Source: an uncultured Aquimarina sp. (GTDB lineage: Bacteria; Bacteroidota; Bacteroidia; Flavobacteriales; Flavobacteriaceae). Taken from it: a DNA stretch of 64,000 nucleotides. The notes under the pieces were generated by a model, which was not told the DNA's origin, made no database searches, and saw only the letters and a list, made by a program, of their open reading frames with translations. Of the stretch, positions 25,051 to 33,970 are shown in pieces (position 1 is the first letter of the stretch; each line of letters opens with the position of its first letter). The DNA is taken from NCBI GenBank assembly GCA_947500505.1, contig CANMSL010000017.1:1-64000 (forward strand), read 5' to 3'. Both the position numbers and the translations under genes were made by a program.

Positions 25051-26343
25051 ATGAAAAATATTGTTTTACTTTTTACAGGTTTATTATTAGCATCATTTAA
25101 TGCTAATGCTTTTGATACAAATTCAGAAACCGTTTCTCGATATTACAATTATGGAAAATCTTTCATCTTTAATGAAAACGGTGTAGAATTTTCAGTATAT
25201 GCTGATGGTCAATTTGATTTTTATGTAAACAGACCAAGAGGTGGTGTAAGTGTAAATATTAATCGACCTGGTGTGAATATAAGTTTTAATTCAGGTTATA
25301 ATTATGATGCTTATGTACAGTATGATGACTACGGAGCTGTTGTACAAGTAGAAGATGTACCCGTTTTTTATGACTATTATGGTAGAATTATACAGGCTGG
25401 AGATGTTTTTATTAACTACAACCGTTTCGGCAGAGTATCCAGGGTTGGCGGATTATACGTAAATTATAATGTGCGTGGTAATTTCATCAATTGTTCAGGA
25501 TTTATAAACGATTTCAATCGATACTATGTATACAGACCCTTTCATGCATTTTTCACGGTTCCTGTGGTAAGTAGATGTATCGTATTCGATAGACCATACA
25601 GAAGGTTTTACAACCCATACAGATGTTCTTATAGGGTTTTTAGAAACAATTATTACAATGGTTATTATGCCAGACCGTATAGAAGTAGAAATTTTTATAG
25701 ACCACACCAGAGAGTAGCCAGCTATAACAGAGGCTATAGAGTGAACAGTGCTAGAAGTCTGGATTACAGAAATCGAGATAGAAGAAATGCGATGTATCAA
25801 AGAAATGATCGCAACTTTAATACTATTAATCGTACCAGATCAGCTTCTATTGATAGAAACAGAGCCAGAGTTAATACCAATGCTTCCAGAAGTAGAAATA
25901 CACAATCAGTAGATCGTACCAGATCTACAAGCAGAAGTACTAGAAATCGAGTAGAAAGTACTCAGAGAAATAGAAGCACTGTGGCTAATCGTTCTAACAG
26001 AAGTTCAGCAACCAGAGATCAGGCTGGAACGAATAATAGAAATCGAGTAGCATCTAAACCGAGAAGTTCTCAGAATCGAAATAAGGTTCAGTCTTCTCAA
26101 AGATCGCAAAGGAGTAGAAATGCGGTTGCCAGTCGTAGTACCAGAAGTAATGATAAGGTAAGAACAACAAGAAGCAACAAAAATAATCGCTCCGGAAATG
26201 TAACAAAGCGCTCTAATAATAGTCGATATACTAGCAAAGGAACTAGTACAAGATCGAAAGTACAAAAGCAAAGAAGCAATTCTTCTAACAGAAAAGCGAG
26301 AACGAGTAATTCAAACTCTCGTACGGCAAGAAGTAGAAGTTAA
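25051..26343 (+). CDS. Secreted protein with very basic low-complexity C-terminal half
   Basis: 430 residues from the ATG at 25051, which gives a clean signal peptide (MKNIVLLFTGLLLASFNANA); an ATG 24 bases upstream is in frame but less suitable. Residues 20-160 resemble the 22,691 protein (FNENGVEFSVYADGQFDFYV, then YDDYGAVVQVEDVPVFYDYYG). The rest, from about residue 195, is rich in Arg, Tyr and Asn. It then becomes almost wholly Arg, Ser, Thr, Asn and Lys, a strongly positive, disordered tail of about 190 residues. It may bind a polyanion at the cell surface. Function unknown. Confidence 0.75.
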   Translation: MKNIVLLFTGLLLASFNANAFDTNSETVSRYYNYGKSFIFNENGVEFSVYADGQFDFYVNRPRGGVSVNINRPGVNISFNSGYNYDAYVQYDDYGAVVQVEDVPVFYDYYGRIIQAGDVFINYNRFGRVSRVGGLYVNYNVRGNFINCSGFINDFNRYYVYRPFHAFFTVPVVSRCIVFDRPYRRFYNPYRCSYRVFRNNYYNGYYARPYRSRNFYRPHQRVASYNRGYRVNSARSLDYRNRDRRNAMYQRNDRNFNTINRTRSASIDRNRARVNTNASRSRNTQSVDRTRSTSRSTRNRVESTQRNRSTVANRSNRSSATRDQAGTNNRNRVASKPRSSQNRNKVQSSQRSQRSRNAVASRSTRSNDKVRTTRSNKNNRSGNVTKRSNNSRYTSKGTSTRSKVQKQRSNSSNRKARTSNSNSRTARSRS

Positions 26344-26380
26344 GATTATAAAGAATTTATTTTTTTGGTTGGTTAGTTGG

Positions 26381-26423
26381 AAAATCCCCCAGAGTTGTAT
26401 GCTTAGGCACCTCGGGGGATTTT
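26381..26423 (+). terminator. Terminator overlapping the end of the opposing gene
   Basis: AAAATCCCCC (26381-26390) pairs with GGGGGATTTT (26414-26423), with extra GAG/CTC pairing inside, then TCTTT. It terminates the plus-strand gene. The right arm lies within the last codons of the minus-strand flippase gene (ending at 26403). Confidence 0.75.
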
Positions 26424-27860
26424 CTTTAGTAGATCGTTAATATCTTTTGACACTCTAAAAAAGTATAACAAAGCAATATAAATTGCTCCAATTATAATGC
26501 TCTTAATAACAATATTGAGTATTGGGTGAAATTGAAAATCCCAAAAATAAAACCCAAGAGTGAAAACAATTACCAAAGCAATTATCGAAAATGTTTCCTT
26601 CGAAAACGGATGCATTTTAAATTTTGAATAAACCATCCAAACTTTCGATAAATTATAGCAAAACACGGCAGTAAAGGTTGCTATTGCAGCTCCGGTAACA
26701 CCAAAGATCGGTATACATATCCAATTAAGTAAAAAAGCCAGTACTGCCATTCCGATTCCGATGTATAAAATCAATCGGTAATAATCAGAATTAAATAGTA
26801 TAGAATTATTATTTCCTAATAAGTTGTCAAATAATTTAGCTCCCCCTATCAATAGCACTACCCATATAAACAATTCGTATTCTTCTGGAATTAATCGAAA
26901 AAGTTCATTGACATTGCAAATAATTAAAACGAACAATAAACCACTAATTGCAAAAAGGTTCAAAGAACTTTTTTTATACAATTCTTTTAGTTGTTTAAAA
27001 CTCTTTTCATTAATCAATTTAGCAGTCAACGGATAGGTAATCTGATGCATTGCTCTTGATGGAATGATAATAACACTGGCTATATATGCGCAAATACCAT
27101 ATTTAGCAACGTATTCAATAGGAAGATAACGCTCGATCATAGTTTTATCCAAATCAATTAATAAAGTTGCTACAGATCCCGCCAATAATATAAGTAGGGA
27201 ATATTTAAATACCGCAATATGATTGGCTGGTAACGAAAAATTAAATCTAAACTTATATAATGTGAATGCGTACAGCATCATCATCAATAATCGAAGAATA
27301 TATACGACTATGATTCCATAAATGAACTGTTGTACTGTGATTACTTTAAAATAAACAAATAACAACAAGATCATTGTACCAATACGTACAAATAATTCCT
27401 TTAAAATATTACCAAAAACACTCTTTAGTTTTACTTTCGCCCACGCAAAAAATATTTCAAAGTATGACAAGGTAATAGCTAAGACATATATGGTCCAAAC
27501 GTATGGCTGAACGATTGTATTATCATCCTTAAAGAAATCAAGAATATAGTGGTATAAAGCAGATCCGATCGCTCCTATAAACACGGCGATACATAATGGC
27601 AATAGAAGCATCATACTTAGGAATCGGTTTTGTTGATCAGAATTCGTATAAGAAGAATAAAACTTCACTATAGTATTATGAACGCCAAAAGCCATCAAGG
27701 GCCAAATTAAATTGGATGCAGAAAACAGATAGGAAACAAGACCGTAATACTCCTCTTCTAAAAACTTAGTAAATAAAAATAAGGTGTTAACAGCGCCAAT
27801 CCCGAAACCCACACAGGTAATAATTACATTTTTTATGGATTGATTAACAACTATTCCCAT
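26403..27860 (-). CDS. Polysaccharide flippase (Wzx/MurJ-like, MATE/PST superfamily)
   Basis: 485 residues with about 12-14 transmembrane helices (for example SVATLLIDLDKTMIERY between helices, and VVLLIGGAKLFDNLLGNNNS). The length and the N-terminal IKNVIITCVGFGIGAVNTLFLF fit oligosaccharide exporters. It would flip lipid-linked sugar units across the inner membrane. It lies 17 bases after the glycosyltransferase gene, which is upstream on the same strand, so the two likely form an operon with YfhO. Confidence 0.85.
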   Translation of the reverse strand: MGIVVNQSIKNVIITCVGFGIGAVNTLFLFTKFLEEEYYGLVSYLFSASNLIWPLMAFGVHNTIVKFYSSYTNSDQQNRFLSMMLLLPLCIAVFIGAIGSALYHYILDFFKDDNTIVQPYVWTIYVLAITLSYFEIFFAWAKVKLKSVFGNILKELFVRIGTMILLLFVYFKVITVQQFIYGIIVVYILRLLMMMLYAFTLYKFRFNFSLPANHIAVFKYSLLILLAGSVATLLIDLDKTMIERYLPIEYVAKYGICAYIASVIIIPSRAMHQITYPLTAKLINEKSFKQLKELYKKSSLNLFAISGLLFVLIICNVNELFRLIPEEYELFIWVVLLIGGAKLFDNLLGNNNSILFNSDYYRLILYIGIGMAVLAFLLNWICIPIFGVTGAAIATFTAVFCYNLSKVWMVYSKFKMHPFSKETFSIIALVIVFTLGFYFWDFQFHPILNIVIKSIIIGAIYIALLYFFRVSKDINDLLKKIPRGA

Positions 27861-27877
27861 TATTACAGACTATAACT

Positions 27878-29164
27878 TTACTTCTTTAGATTTTTCAGTA
27901 GCAGAGACATTTCCTTAGTTAGTTCTCTCCTGCTATACTTTTCGATCCCTTTTGTTTTCGCTACCAATTTTCCCTCTTGAAATTTCTTAAAATAGGCAAG
28001 TACTATTGTTTTCATTTCATCATATTGATCATATTCGAAAAAGCTACCGGAGTTCGTTTCTTTTATCAATTTCGAAATATCCGCTTCTGAAGGGCCTACA
28101 GCTAATATAGGTCTTTTAGAGACCATATATTCAAATAGTTTTCCGGGTATTATACACTTTGTCTTTTTGCTATCAATTTCTATTAGTAATAAAACTTGTG
28201 AGCTTCGTTGAATTTCTATGGCCTCTTTATGTGAAACATATCCTTTGATATCTAAAAAAACCGATAATCCAGCTTCATTGATAGAAAACAATACATCTTC
28301 GCTTACTGCTCCAACTAATTGTAATCTAAAGGCTTTAGCAAATTCATCATTTTCTTGCGTAAGATCGTAAAGTACCTGCCACAATTTGTTTGGGTTTCTC
28401 CCCGATAAAAGAGAGCCGATATGAGATATGGTAAATTTTGTATCTAGTTTAACAGCACCAATGTTCTCTCTGTCATATCCGTTAGTTATTACTGAAATAG
28501 GTTTACTTGTAATTTTTTTAAATTCTTCTTTCGTCGTATAACTAGTCACTGTAAGTTGGTCTGCTGAATTAAGAACAGTTTCTTCTAGCTTTTTGTGTTT
28601 ACGAATAGAATTTTTTGAAAGTTTTAATTGATGATGATATCCAATAGTAGTCCATGGATCTCTAAAATCTGCTAGCCAGTTGACATCTGTTTTTTCTTTT
28701 AATCCCTTCCCTATCAAATGTATACTATGTGGCGGACCTGTAGTAATAACTGTTTCGATATCGTTTTGTAAAATGTACCTTAAAAGAAACTTCGTAGATG
28801 GCTTAATCCAAAATTTACGTGCATCCGGTATAAAAAAATTACCCCGTATGTACAACAAAAGTCTTTGCATAAACGACTGTTTTTCTTTTTGGGGGATAAT
28901 ACCTTTACTAATGGTTTCAGATTCTTTTTTAGAAAAAAATTCAGCAAAACGATACGGTTCAAAAATTGGCTGTTTTATAATCGTTATGTCCTTAGGAATA
29001 TCAGAAATCAAAGATTCATCCGCTAATGGATAGGTAGGGTTTTCCGGTACATATACGATAGGTTCTACATCAAATTCTTTAAAATATTTAACGAATTTAA
29101 GCCACCGCTGAACTCCGGGACCACCAGCCGGTGGCCAATAATATGTGATGAGTAAAATTTTCAA
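27878..29164 (-). CDS. Glycosyltransferase family 4-like
   Basis: 428 residues. The N-terminal WPPAGGPGVQRWLKFVKYF is a GT4/GT1 nucleotide-sugar transferase signature. NWLADFRDPWTTIGYHH and the C-terminal IIPGKLFEYMVSKRPILAVGPSEADI (donor-binding E...) support it. It transfers a sugar onto a lipid or polysaccharide acceptor. It is six bases downstream of the YfhO gene and 17 bases upstream of the flippase gene on the same strand, so a surface-glycan role is likely; donor and acceptor are unknown. Confidence 0.85.
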   Translation of the reverse strand: MKILLITYYWPPAGGPGVQRWLKFVKYFKEFDVEPIVYVPENPTYPLADESLISDIPKDITIIKQPIFEPYRFAEFFSKKESETISKGIIPQKEKQSFMQRLLLYIRGNFFIPDARKFWIKPSTKFLLRYILQNDIETVITTGPPHSIHLIGKGLKEKTDVNWLADFRDPWTTIGYHHQLKLSKNSIRKHKKLEETVLNSADQLTVTSYTTKEEFKKITSKPISVITNGYDRENIGAVKLDTKFTISHIGSLLSGRNPNKLWQVLYDLTQENDEFAKAFRLQLVGAVSEDVLFSINEAGLSVFLDIKGYVSHKEAIEIQRSSQVLLLIEIDSKKTKCIIPGKLFEYMVSKRPILAVGPSEADISKLIKETNSGSFFEYDQYDEMKTIVLAYFKKFQEGKLVAKTKGIEKYSRRELTKEMSLLLKNLKK

Positions 29165-29170
29165 AATTTA

Positions 29171-31609
29171 CTATGAATTCTCTTGAGAAATTAAAGATCT
29201 CCGATTTTTAAACTCCAAAAACAAAGCTCCCAAAAACAATAAGCAAAAGATAATAGAACTTGCCAAAGTAATTGTACTACCCGTTTGTACTACTTGAGGT
29301 TCGAATTTAAATTCTACGGTATGCTGACCTACTGGAATTTTTAGACCTCTTAGCATATAATTTACCGGATAAATTGTCTCGGGATTACCATCTATATAAG
29401 CATTCCATCCATCTTTATAATAAGTTTCGGAAAAAACAAGAAATCCCTGGTTTTTTGCATAAACATTATATGATAGATGATCCGGATCTGTTTTGGATAT
29501 AGAAACCGTAGACACACTATCCTTTACAGGATGATAGTTTTCTAAGGCTGCTTTAAAATCATTTTGGATGACAGCTGTTTTTTTAGTGTCTATAGTGTTT
29601 AATGCTTCAAATTCTTCTTTATAACCATCTACAAACTTTAGGTTTTCAACAAACCAGGCAGGTCCGTTTGCCGAAGGATTTTCCTGAACGCCCAGTTGTC
29701 GATCTTCATTTTGCTGTATAATATACTTTATATTAAGCATATTTACTACTTGTAAATTTCCTTTTGCAATATGACCGTAAAATATATCTTCCATCTTTCT
29801 AGGACGAACAGCAGAATATCCATTTACCGAATTAAAAAAATAATTAGTATGCGAATTATTAAATCCTCTTGCCTGATCTAAAACCCTATAATAGGATTCA
29901 TCCTTTAAAATTTCTTTATCCACAGTAGTTGGCTGAAAATATGATTTGTAGGTACGCTTAGAAATGAATGATTCACTATCTACACTCCGACGACCAACAC
30001 CAACCAGATCCACAAGAATTAGTAGTCCGACGCCCACAATCATCAAATTTTCAGATAGTTTTTTCTTTAATGTAAACCATAGCAATCCTCCAATTAATAG
30101 GATAAAAATTAATGAGCGTAAGCTATCACTCTTCATTATAGTAATTCGATCCTCTTTGATTGCATCAAAAATAGCAGGTTGTTCGATCGCCAATTGAACA
30201 TCGTTAGGTGATTTAAAACTGAACAGGCTTCCTCCGAATAACCAAAATATCAAGCACAATCCTCCGAAAATACTCAACGATATTAAATATTTCTTCTGTC
30301 GCTCCTGAAATGAAGTTTTTTCATTAAACAATTGATACAAACCAAAAACAGCAGCAATCGGTATTAATAATTCTAAAATTACCTGAATACTTGAAACCGC
30401 TCTAAATTTATTATACAAAGGAACATAGTCTACGAAAAATCGAGTTAAAAAATCAAAATTTTTACCCCAACTTAAGGTAAGAGATAAAATAATTCCACCC
30501 AAAAGCCACCATCTTAATCTACCTTTCACCAATAACAAACCTAACAAAGCCAAGAACACCACAGTTATACCTAGATAAGGAGGTGCTTCTACGAAAGGCT
30601 GTGCGCCCCAATATAAGCCAGTGACATTAGCATAATAATCGGCCTGTTCCGGAGGTTGACCCAATTCTATTAATTTCTGATAAAAAGCTGAATCTTTTCC
30701 GAGATCAGCCGCTCTTCCTAATCCCATTAGCTTAGGAACAAAAAGATTCAATGATTCTAATTTACCATAACTATATTCTGTAATATATTCATAATCGAGT
30801 CCATTCTTTTCAGAAGAGGTTGCAGCTGCGTCTGCCAACAAATTTTTTCCTCTGATACTCGTTTCTGCATATTCTGCAGTAGATAACAAGGTGGTAGCGT
30901 TTGTTGCTAAACCAAGTAGGGCTGCAACAATTAGAATAGCCGAAGACTTTAAAAAATGAGGGAGTTCTTTTCTCCTAAAAGCATCAATAAAATAGGTTAC
31001 ACCAATCAAAAATACTAATAAGCCCAGATAATAAGTCATTTGGTAATGATTGGCCTGTATTTCTAACCCCATAGCCAGAGCGGTAAGTAGAAAACCCCAG
31101 ATATATCGTTTTTGAAAAACTAGCAAAATACCTGAAATCACCAGTGGGAAATACGCAATTGCGTGGGCTTTAGAATTATGTCCTACTCCTATTATTATAA
31201 TAAGATATGCAGAAAACCCAAACGCTAATGCGCCTAAAATTGCCATTTCCCATGGGATTCTCATTACCAACAATAAAATATAAAAACAGATTAGATATAA
31301 AAACAAATAATCCGCCGGTCTCGGTAAGAAGCGTATCAGGCGATCTAATTTATCCATATAATCATGAGGAAATCTAGCCCCTAACTGATAAGTAGGCATT
31401 CCTCCATAGGCCGAATTATTCCAAAAAGTTTCTTTTCCGTTTTCTTTACGAAAATCCTTCTGTTGCTTGGCCATCCCTTCATAAAGTTTAATGTCATTCT
31501 GATACAACATTTTTCCACTAAGGACAGGGTTAAAAAAAGCTAAAGAAGCAATTATAAAACCTATAACAACCAGTAAATGTGGTAAGAATCTTTTTAGATT
31601 AGACATCAT
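29171..31609 (-). CDS. YfhO-family membrane protein (putative glycosyltransferase-like)
   Basis: 812 residues from ATG 31607-31609 (the TTG at 31615 is not needed). Many transmembrane helices, N-terminal HLLVVIGFIIASLAFFNPVLSG, then KMLYQNDIKLYEGM and TFWNNSAYGGMPTYQLGARF. A C-terminal globular part ends LKIPVGQHTVEFKFEPQ, followed by a last helix. This is the YfhO (DUF6541-like) type, thought to be a GT-C-like enzyme for surface polymers in Bacteroidetes and Firmicutes. Start of the three-gene glycan block. Confidence 0.85.
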   Translation of the reverse strand: MMSNLKRFLPHLLVVIGFIIASLAFFNPVLSGKMLYQNDIKLYEGMAKQQKDFRKENGKETFWNNSAYGGMPTYQLGARFPHDYMDKLDRLIRFLPRPADYLFLYLICFYILLLVMRIPWEMAILGALAFGFSAYLIIIIGVGHNSKAHAIAYFPLVISGILLVFQKRYIWGFLLTALAMGLEIQANHYQMTYYLGLLVFLIGVTYFIDAFRRKELPHFLKSSAILIVAALLGLATNATTLLSTAEYAETSIRGKNLLADAAATSSEKNGLDYEYITEYSYGKLESLNLFVPKLMGLGRAADLGKDSAFYQKLIELGQPPEQADYYANVTGLYWGAQPFVEAPPYLGITVVFLALLGLLLVKGRLRWWLLGGIILSLTLSWGKNFDFLTRFFVDYVPLYNKFRAVSSIQVILELLIPIAAVFGLYQLFNEKTSFQERQKKYLISLSIFGGLCLIFWLFGGSLFSFKSPNDVQLAIEQPAIFDAIKEDRITIMKSDSLRSLIFILLIGGLLWFTLKKKLSENLMIVGVGLLILVDLVGVGRRSVDSESFISKRTYKSYFQPTTVDKEILKDESYYRVLDQARGFNNSHTNYFFNSVNGYSAVRPRKMEDIFYGHIAKGNLQVVNMLNIKYIIQQNEDRQLGVQENPSANGPAWFVENLKFVDGYKEEFEALNTIDTKKTAVIQNDFKAALENYHPVKDSVSTVSISKTDPDHLSYNVYAKNQGFLVFSETYYKDGWNAYIDGNPETIYPVNYMLRGLKIPVGQHTVEFKFEPQVVQTGSTITLASSIIFCLLFLGALFLEFKNRRSLISQENS

Positions 31610-31640
31610 GTGCAAGCCGATTTACGAATGAAGCGCCAAA

Positions 31641-31910
31641 TTAATCAATTTCCTCAAAATCGATGTACTCTCCCACATCTTTATTGCCAGATTTTTGTTT
31701 AGTTTTTTTATCTATAGTAATTTCATCCTTCTCAGAAGATTTGGGCTGTTGGTATTGCTGAAATTGTTGTTGAAACTTTTCTCCAGCTTTCTTTGTTACA
31801 TATCTAAGCAATAGAGGACCGAATAAACGCGTTAGTATCTTTAATCCGTAATATATTAATAACAGAATGAGAATTACCTTTAATACCCCTGAAAAAGAAG
31901 CCACTTGCAT
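31641..31910 (-). CDS. DUF4834-family membrane protein
   Basis: 89 residues from ATG 31908-31910. One transmembrane helix (GVLKVILILLLIYYGLKILT), then FGPLLLRYVTKKAGEKFQQQ, and a charged tail ending EYIDFEEID. A longer frame to 32009 exists, but its extra 33 residues overlap the divergent promoter of the next gene and look non-coding. Its location 25 bases beyond the YfhO start, on the same strand, suggests a shared transcript. Confidence 0.7.
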   Translation of the reverse strand: MQVASFSGVLKVILILLLIYYGLKILTRLFGPLLLRYVTKKAGEKFQQQFQQYQQPKSSEKDEITIDKKTKQKSGNKDVGEYIDFEEID

Positions 31911-31985
31911 AGATTTTTTTTTCAAAAATAGGGAACTCTCTATACAATTACATGAAGTCAATCCTAAAAAAATGATAAAATCTGC

Positions 31986-31993
31986 TATATTTG
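31986..31993 (+). promoter_or_regulatory. TAnnTTTG -7 element
   Basis: TATATTTG 17 bases before the ATG at 32011, which supports that start rather than the longer frame from 31,867. Confidence 0.55.
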
Positions 31994-32010
31994 AACCAAA
32001 TCTATTCAAT

Positions 32011-33645
32011 ATGAGCCCAAAATCTATGCTATTGCTGATAAGCTTATTCCTACTCGGTTTTACAGCAACTGCTCAGTATACTGAGAAAATTAACACGAAC
32101 AGACCTGGAGTTTCTCAGGGTGCTTTTTCTGTTGGTAATAATGTTTTACAGGTAGAAGGTGGTTTTGGTTTTGGAAAAGAGAAACACAAGTTATTTGATA
32201 CTAAGACGAATACATTTAACTTTGATTATACCATTAGATATGGCCTATTAATAGAACAATTAGAAATTAACTTGAATGGTAGTTTTAGAAGTGAAGGTAT
32301 TAAGCAAACTGTAGGCGCTAATGAAGAAAAGATACGTAGAACTGATTTTGAATTCAATACTATTGGAGTTAAATATCTTATCTATGATCCCTATAAAAAA
32401 CCGAAGGATAAAGATTCCATAAATTATGATGAATTAAAAAGCTGGAAAGAACGATACCGCTTTAAGTGGAAAAATCTTATCCCTGCTGTGTCCGCATATG
32501 TTGGTATGAACTATGTAAATGCTGATAACCCGTTTACATTTCCTACAGATCAAACAATCAGTCCAAAACTTATTGTGATGACCCAGAACAACTGGTGGAC
32601 CAGTAATGCCGGTAGCTGGGTATTGGTAACTAATTTTATCGTAGATAAAATAACCACAGATAACCCTGCATATGGTTGGATCATAACCAGTACGCATACG
32701 CTCAATAATAAATGGGCTGTCTTTGGAGAGTATCAGGGGCAGAAAAGTGATTTTTATAGTGATAATATAGTTAGATTGGGGGGAGCGTATCTGCTTAATA
32801 ATGACTTACAAATAGACGCAAATATTGCTACAAACTTTAAAGATACTCCTTCAATTTTCAGAGTAAGTGTTGGAGCATCCTACCGTTTTGACTGGCATAA
32901 AAAGGATGAGATAATTGAAAAACCTGGTTTTGAAAGTGGAATTAAAAAGAATGAGGAGGAATTAAATGAAAAAGAAAATGACAGCCTGCGAATTAATCAG
33001 GAATTTGAAGAAATAGAAAATGATAGTCTGAAACTAGAAAAAACTCCTTTCGTTAATGAATTTGAAGACGGAAGTCATCGGGACGCTATGGAGCAAGATC
33101 TAGATGAACGAAGAACTGAACAACGTTTAGAACGAGAACGAATTGAAAAGGAAAAACAAGACAAGAAAGACGATAAAAAGTTTCAGAAAGAAGAAAGAAG
33201 AAGATTAAAACGAGAAGCAAAAGAAGCCAAGCAGGCAGAAAAAGCTCGAATCAAAGCTGAAAAAGAAAAGCAAAAAATGATCGAGGACATAGATGCAGAA
33301 TTGGATAAAATGGAACAGGATGAAGGCTTGGATGACGAATTAAAACAAATCGACGACGAACTAAAAAAGCTTGAGGAAATGGAAAAAGATCTTGAGCCGG
33401 AAAAAGCAGAAGAAAAGAAAAAGACAGAAGAAAAGAAAAAAGCTGACGAGGAAGAAGATGTAGATGCTGCATATGAAAAACTACAAAAGGAACAAGCTAA
33501 AGCGAAAAAAGAAGAAGAAAAACGCAAAAAGAACGAAGAGAAAAAACGTCTAAAAGAAGAAAAAAAGAAAAAGAAAGAAGAAGAAAAAAGAAAAAAAGCG
33601 GAAGAAAAAAAGAAAAAAGAGGAAGATGACAATGATAATGGGTAG
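32011..33645 (+). CDS. Outer-membrane beta-barrel protein with charged coiled-coil tail
   Basis: 544 residues from the ATG at 32011. The signal peptide MLLLISLFLLGFTATAQ is followed by NTNRPGVSQGAFSVGNNVLQ and alternating strands as in phenol-degradation/MetA-type barrels (WVLVTNFIVDKIT, FRVSVGASYRFDWHKK near residue 300). After the barrel comes a tail of about 240 residues that is almost entirely Glu, Lys, Arg and Asp, predicted as a long coiled coil. Barrel plus such a tail is unusual. The tail may sit in the periplasm and contact peptidoglycan, but this is inference. Confidence 0.75.
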   Translation: MSPKSMLLLISLFLLGFTATAQYTEKINTNRPGVSQGAFSVGNNVLQVEGGFGFGKEKHKLFDTKTNTFNFDYTIRYGLLIEQLEINLNGSFRSEGIKQTVGANEEKIRRTDFEFNTIGVKYLIYDPYKKPKDKDSINYDELKSWKERYRFKWKNLIPAVSAYVGMNYVNADNPFTFPTDQTISPKLIVMTQNNWWTSNAGSWVLVTNFIVDKITTDNPAYGWIITSTHTLNNKWAVFGEYQGQKSDFYSDNIVRLGGAYLLNNDLQIDANIATNFKDTPSIFRVSVGASYRFDWHKKDEIIEKPGFESGIKKNEEELNEKENDSLRINQEFEEIENDSLKLEKTPFVNEFEDGSHRDAMEQDLDERRTEQRLERERIEKEKQDKKDDKKFQKEERRRLKREAKEAKQAEKARIKAEKEKQKMIEDIDAELDKMEQDEGLDDELKQIDDELKKLEEMEKDLEPEKAEEKKKTEEKKKADEEEDVDAAYEKLQKEQAKAKKEEEKRKKNEEKKRLKEEKKKKKEEEKRKKAEEKKKKEEDDNDNG

Positions 33646-33787
33646 TCTTTTCTATCAATTAAAATCACACTATGATAAATTTCTCCGAGGCAATTTTTCT
33701 TAGCATCTTAAAGAATTATGTTTTCGAAATTTAGACATTTACGAATTAAGACAAAATTCGTGGGTATCAAACCCTCCCAAAATAAAG

Positions 33788-33819
33788 AGCTAAGTGTTCG
33801 ACACTTAGCTTCTTTTTTT
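33788..33819 (+). terminator. Rho-independent terminator
   Basis: Perfect 10-bp stem with a three-base loop and a following TCTTTTTTT. It is 140 bases after the barrel gene, so the transcript has a long 3' tail or carries something I cannot see. Confidence 0.8.
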
Positions 33820-33942
33820 GATCATTCTACCAAAATGAAGTGGCGTATATTTGATGTATATCAGATAGATTCTGATAAAATGATTTATACCATTAACTTA
33901 TAAATTGAGGCATTTCCATTAACATATTTGCCAAAAGGGTTA

Positions 33943-33950
33943 TATATTTG
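33943..33950 (+). promoter_or_regulatory. TAnnTTTG -7 element
   Basis: TATATTTG, 20 bases before the ATG of the acyltransferase-like gene at 33971. Confidence 0.55.
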
Positions 33951-33970
33951 CTACGAACTAGAGAAGATGT

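Larger units (their letters stand above)
33646..33970. other. Intergenic region with terminator and promoters
   Basis: A perfect 10-bp stem, AGCTAAGTGT-TCG-ACACTTAGCT (33788-33810), followed by a T-run is a strong terminator. After it come TATATTTG at 33,846-33,853 and again at 33,943-33,950. A 61-codon frame at 33718-33903 runs across the terminator and is judged spurious. Confidence 0.6.

Noticed and set aside
33183..33668. Ser/Phe-rich 161-codon minus-strand frame
   Set aside because: It is the exact antisense of the Lys/Glu-rich tail of the barrel gene; such frames arise from AAG/GAA-rich sequence.
33718..33903. 61-codon plus-strand frame after the barrel gene
   Set aside because: It runs straight through a perfect hairpin terminator (33788-33810) and then into a promoter-like TATATTTG; judged chance.
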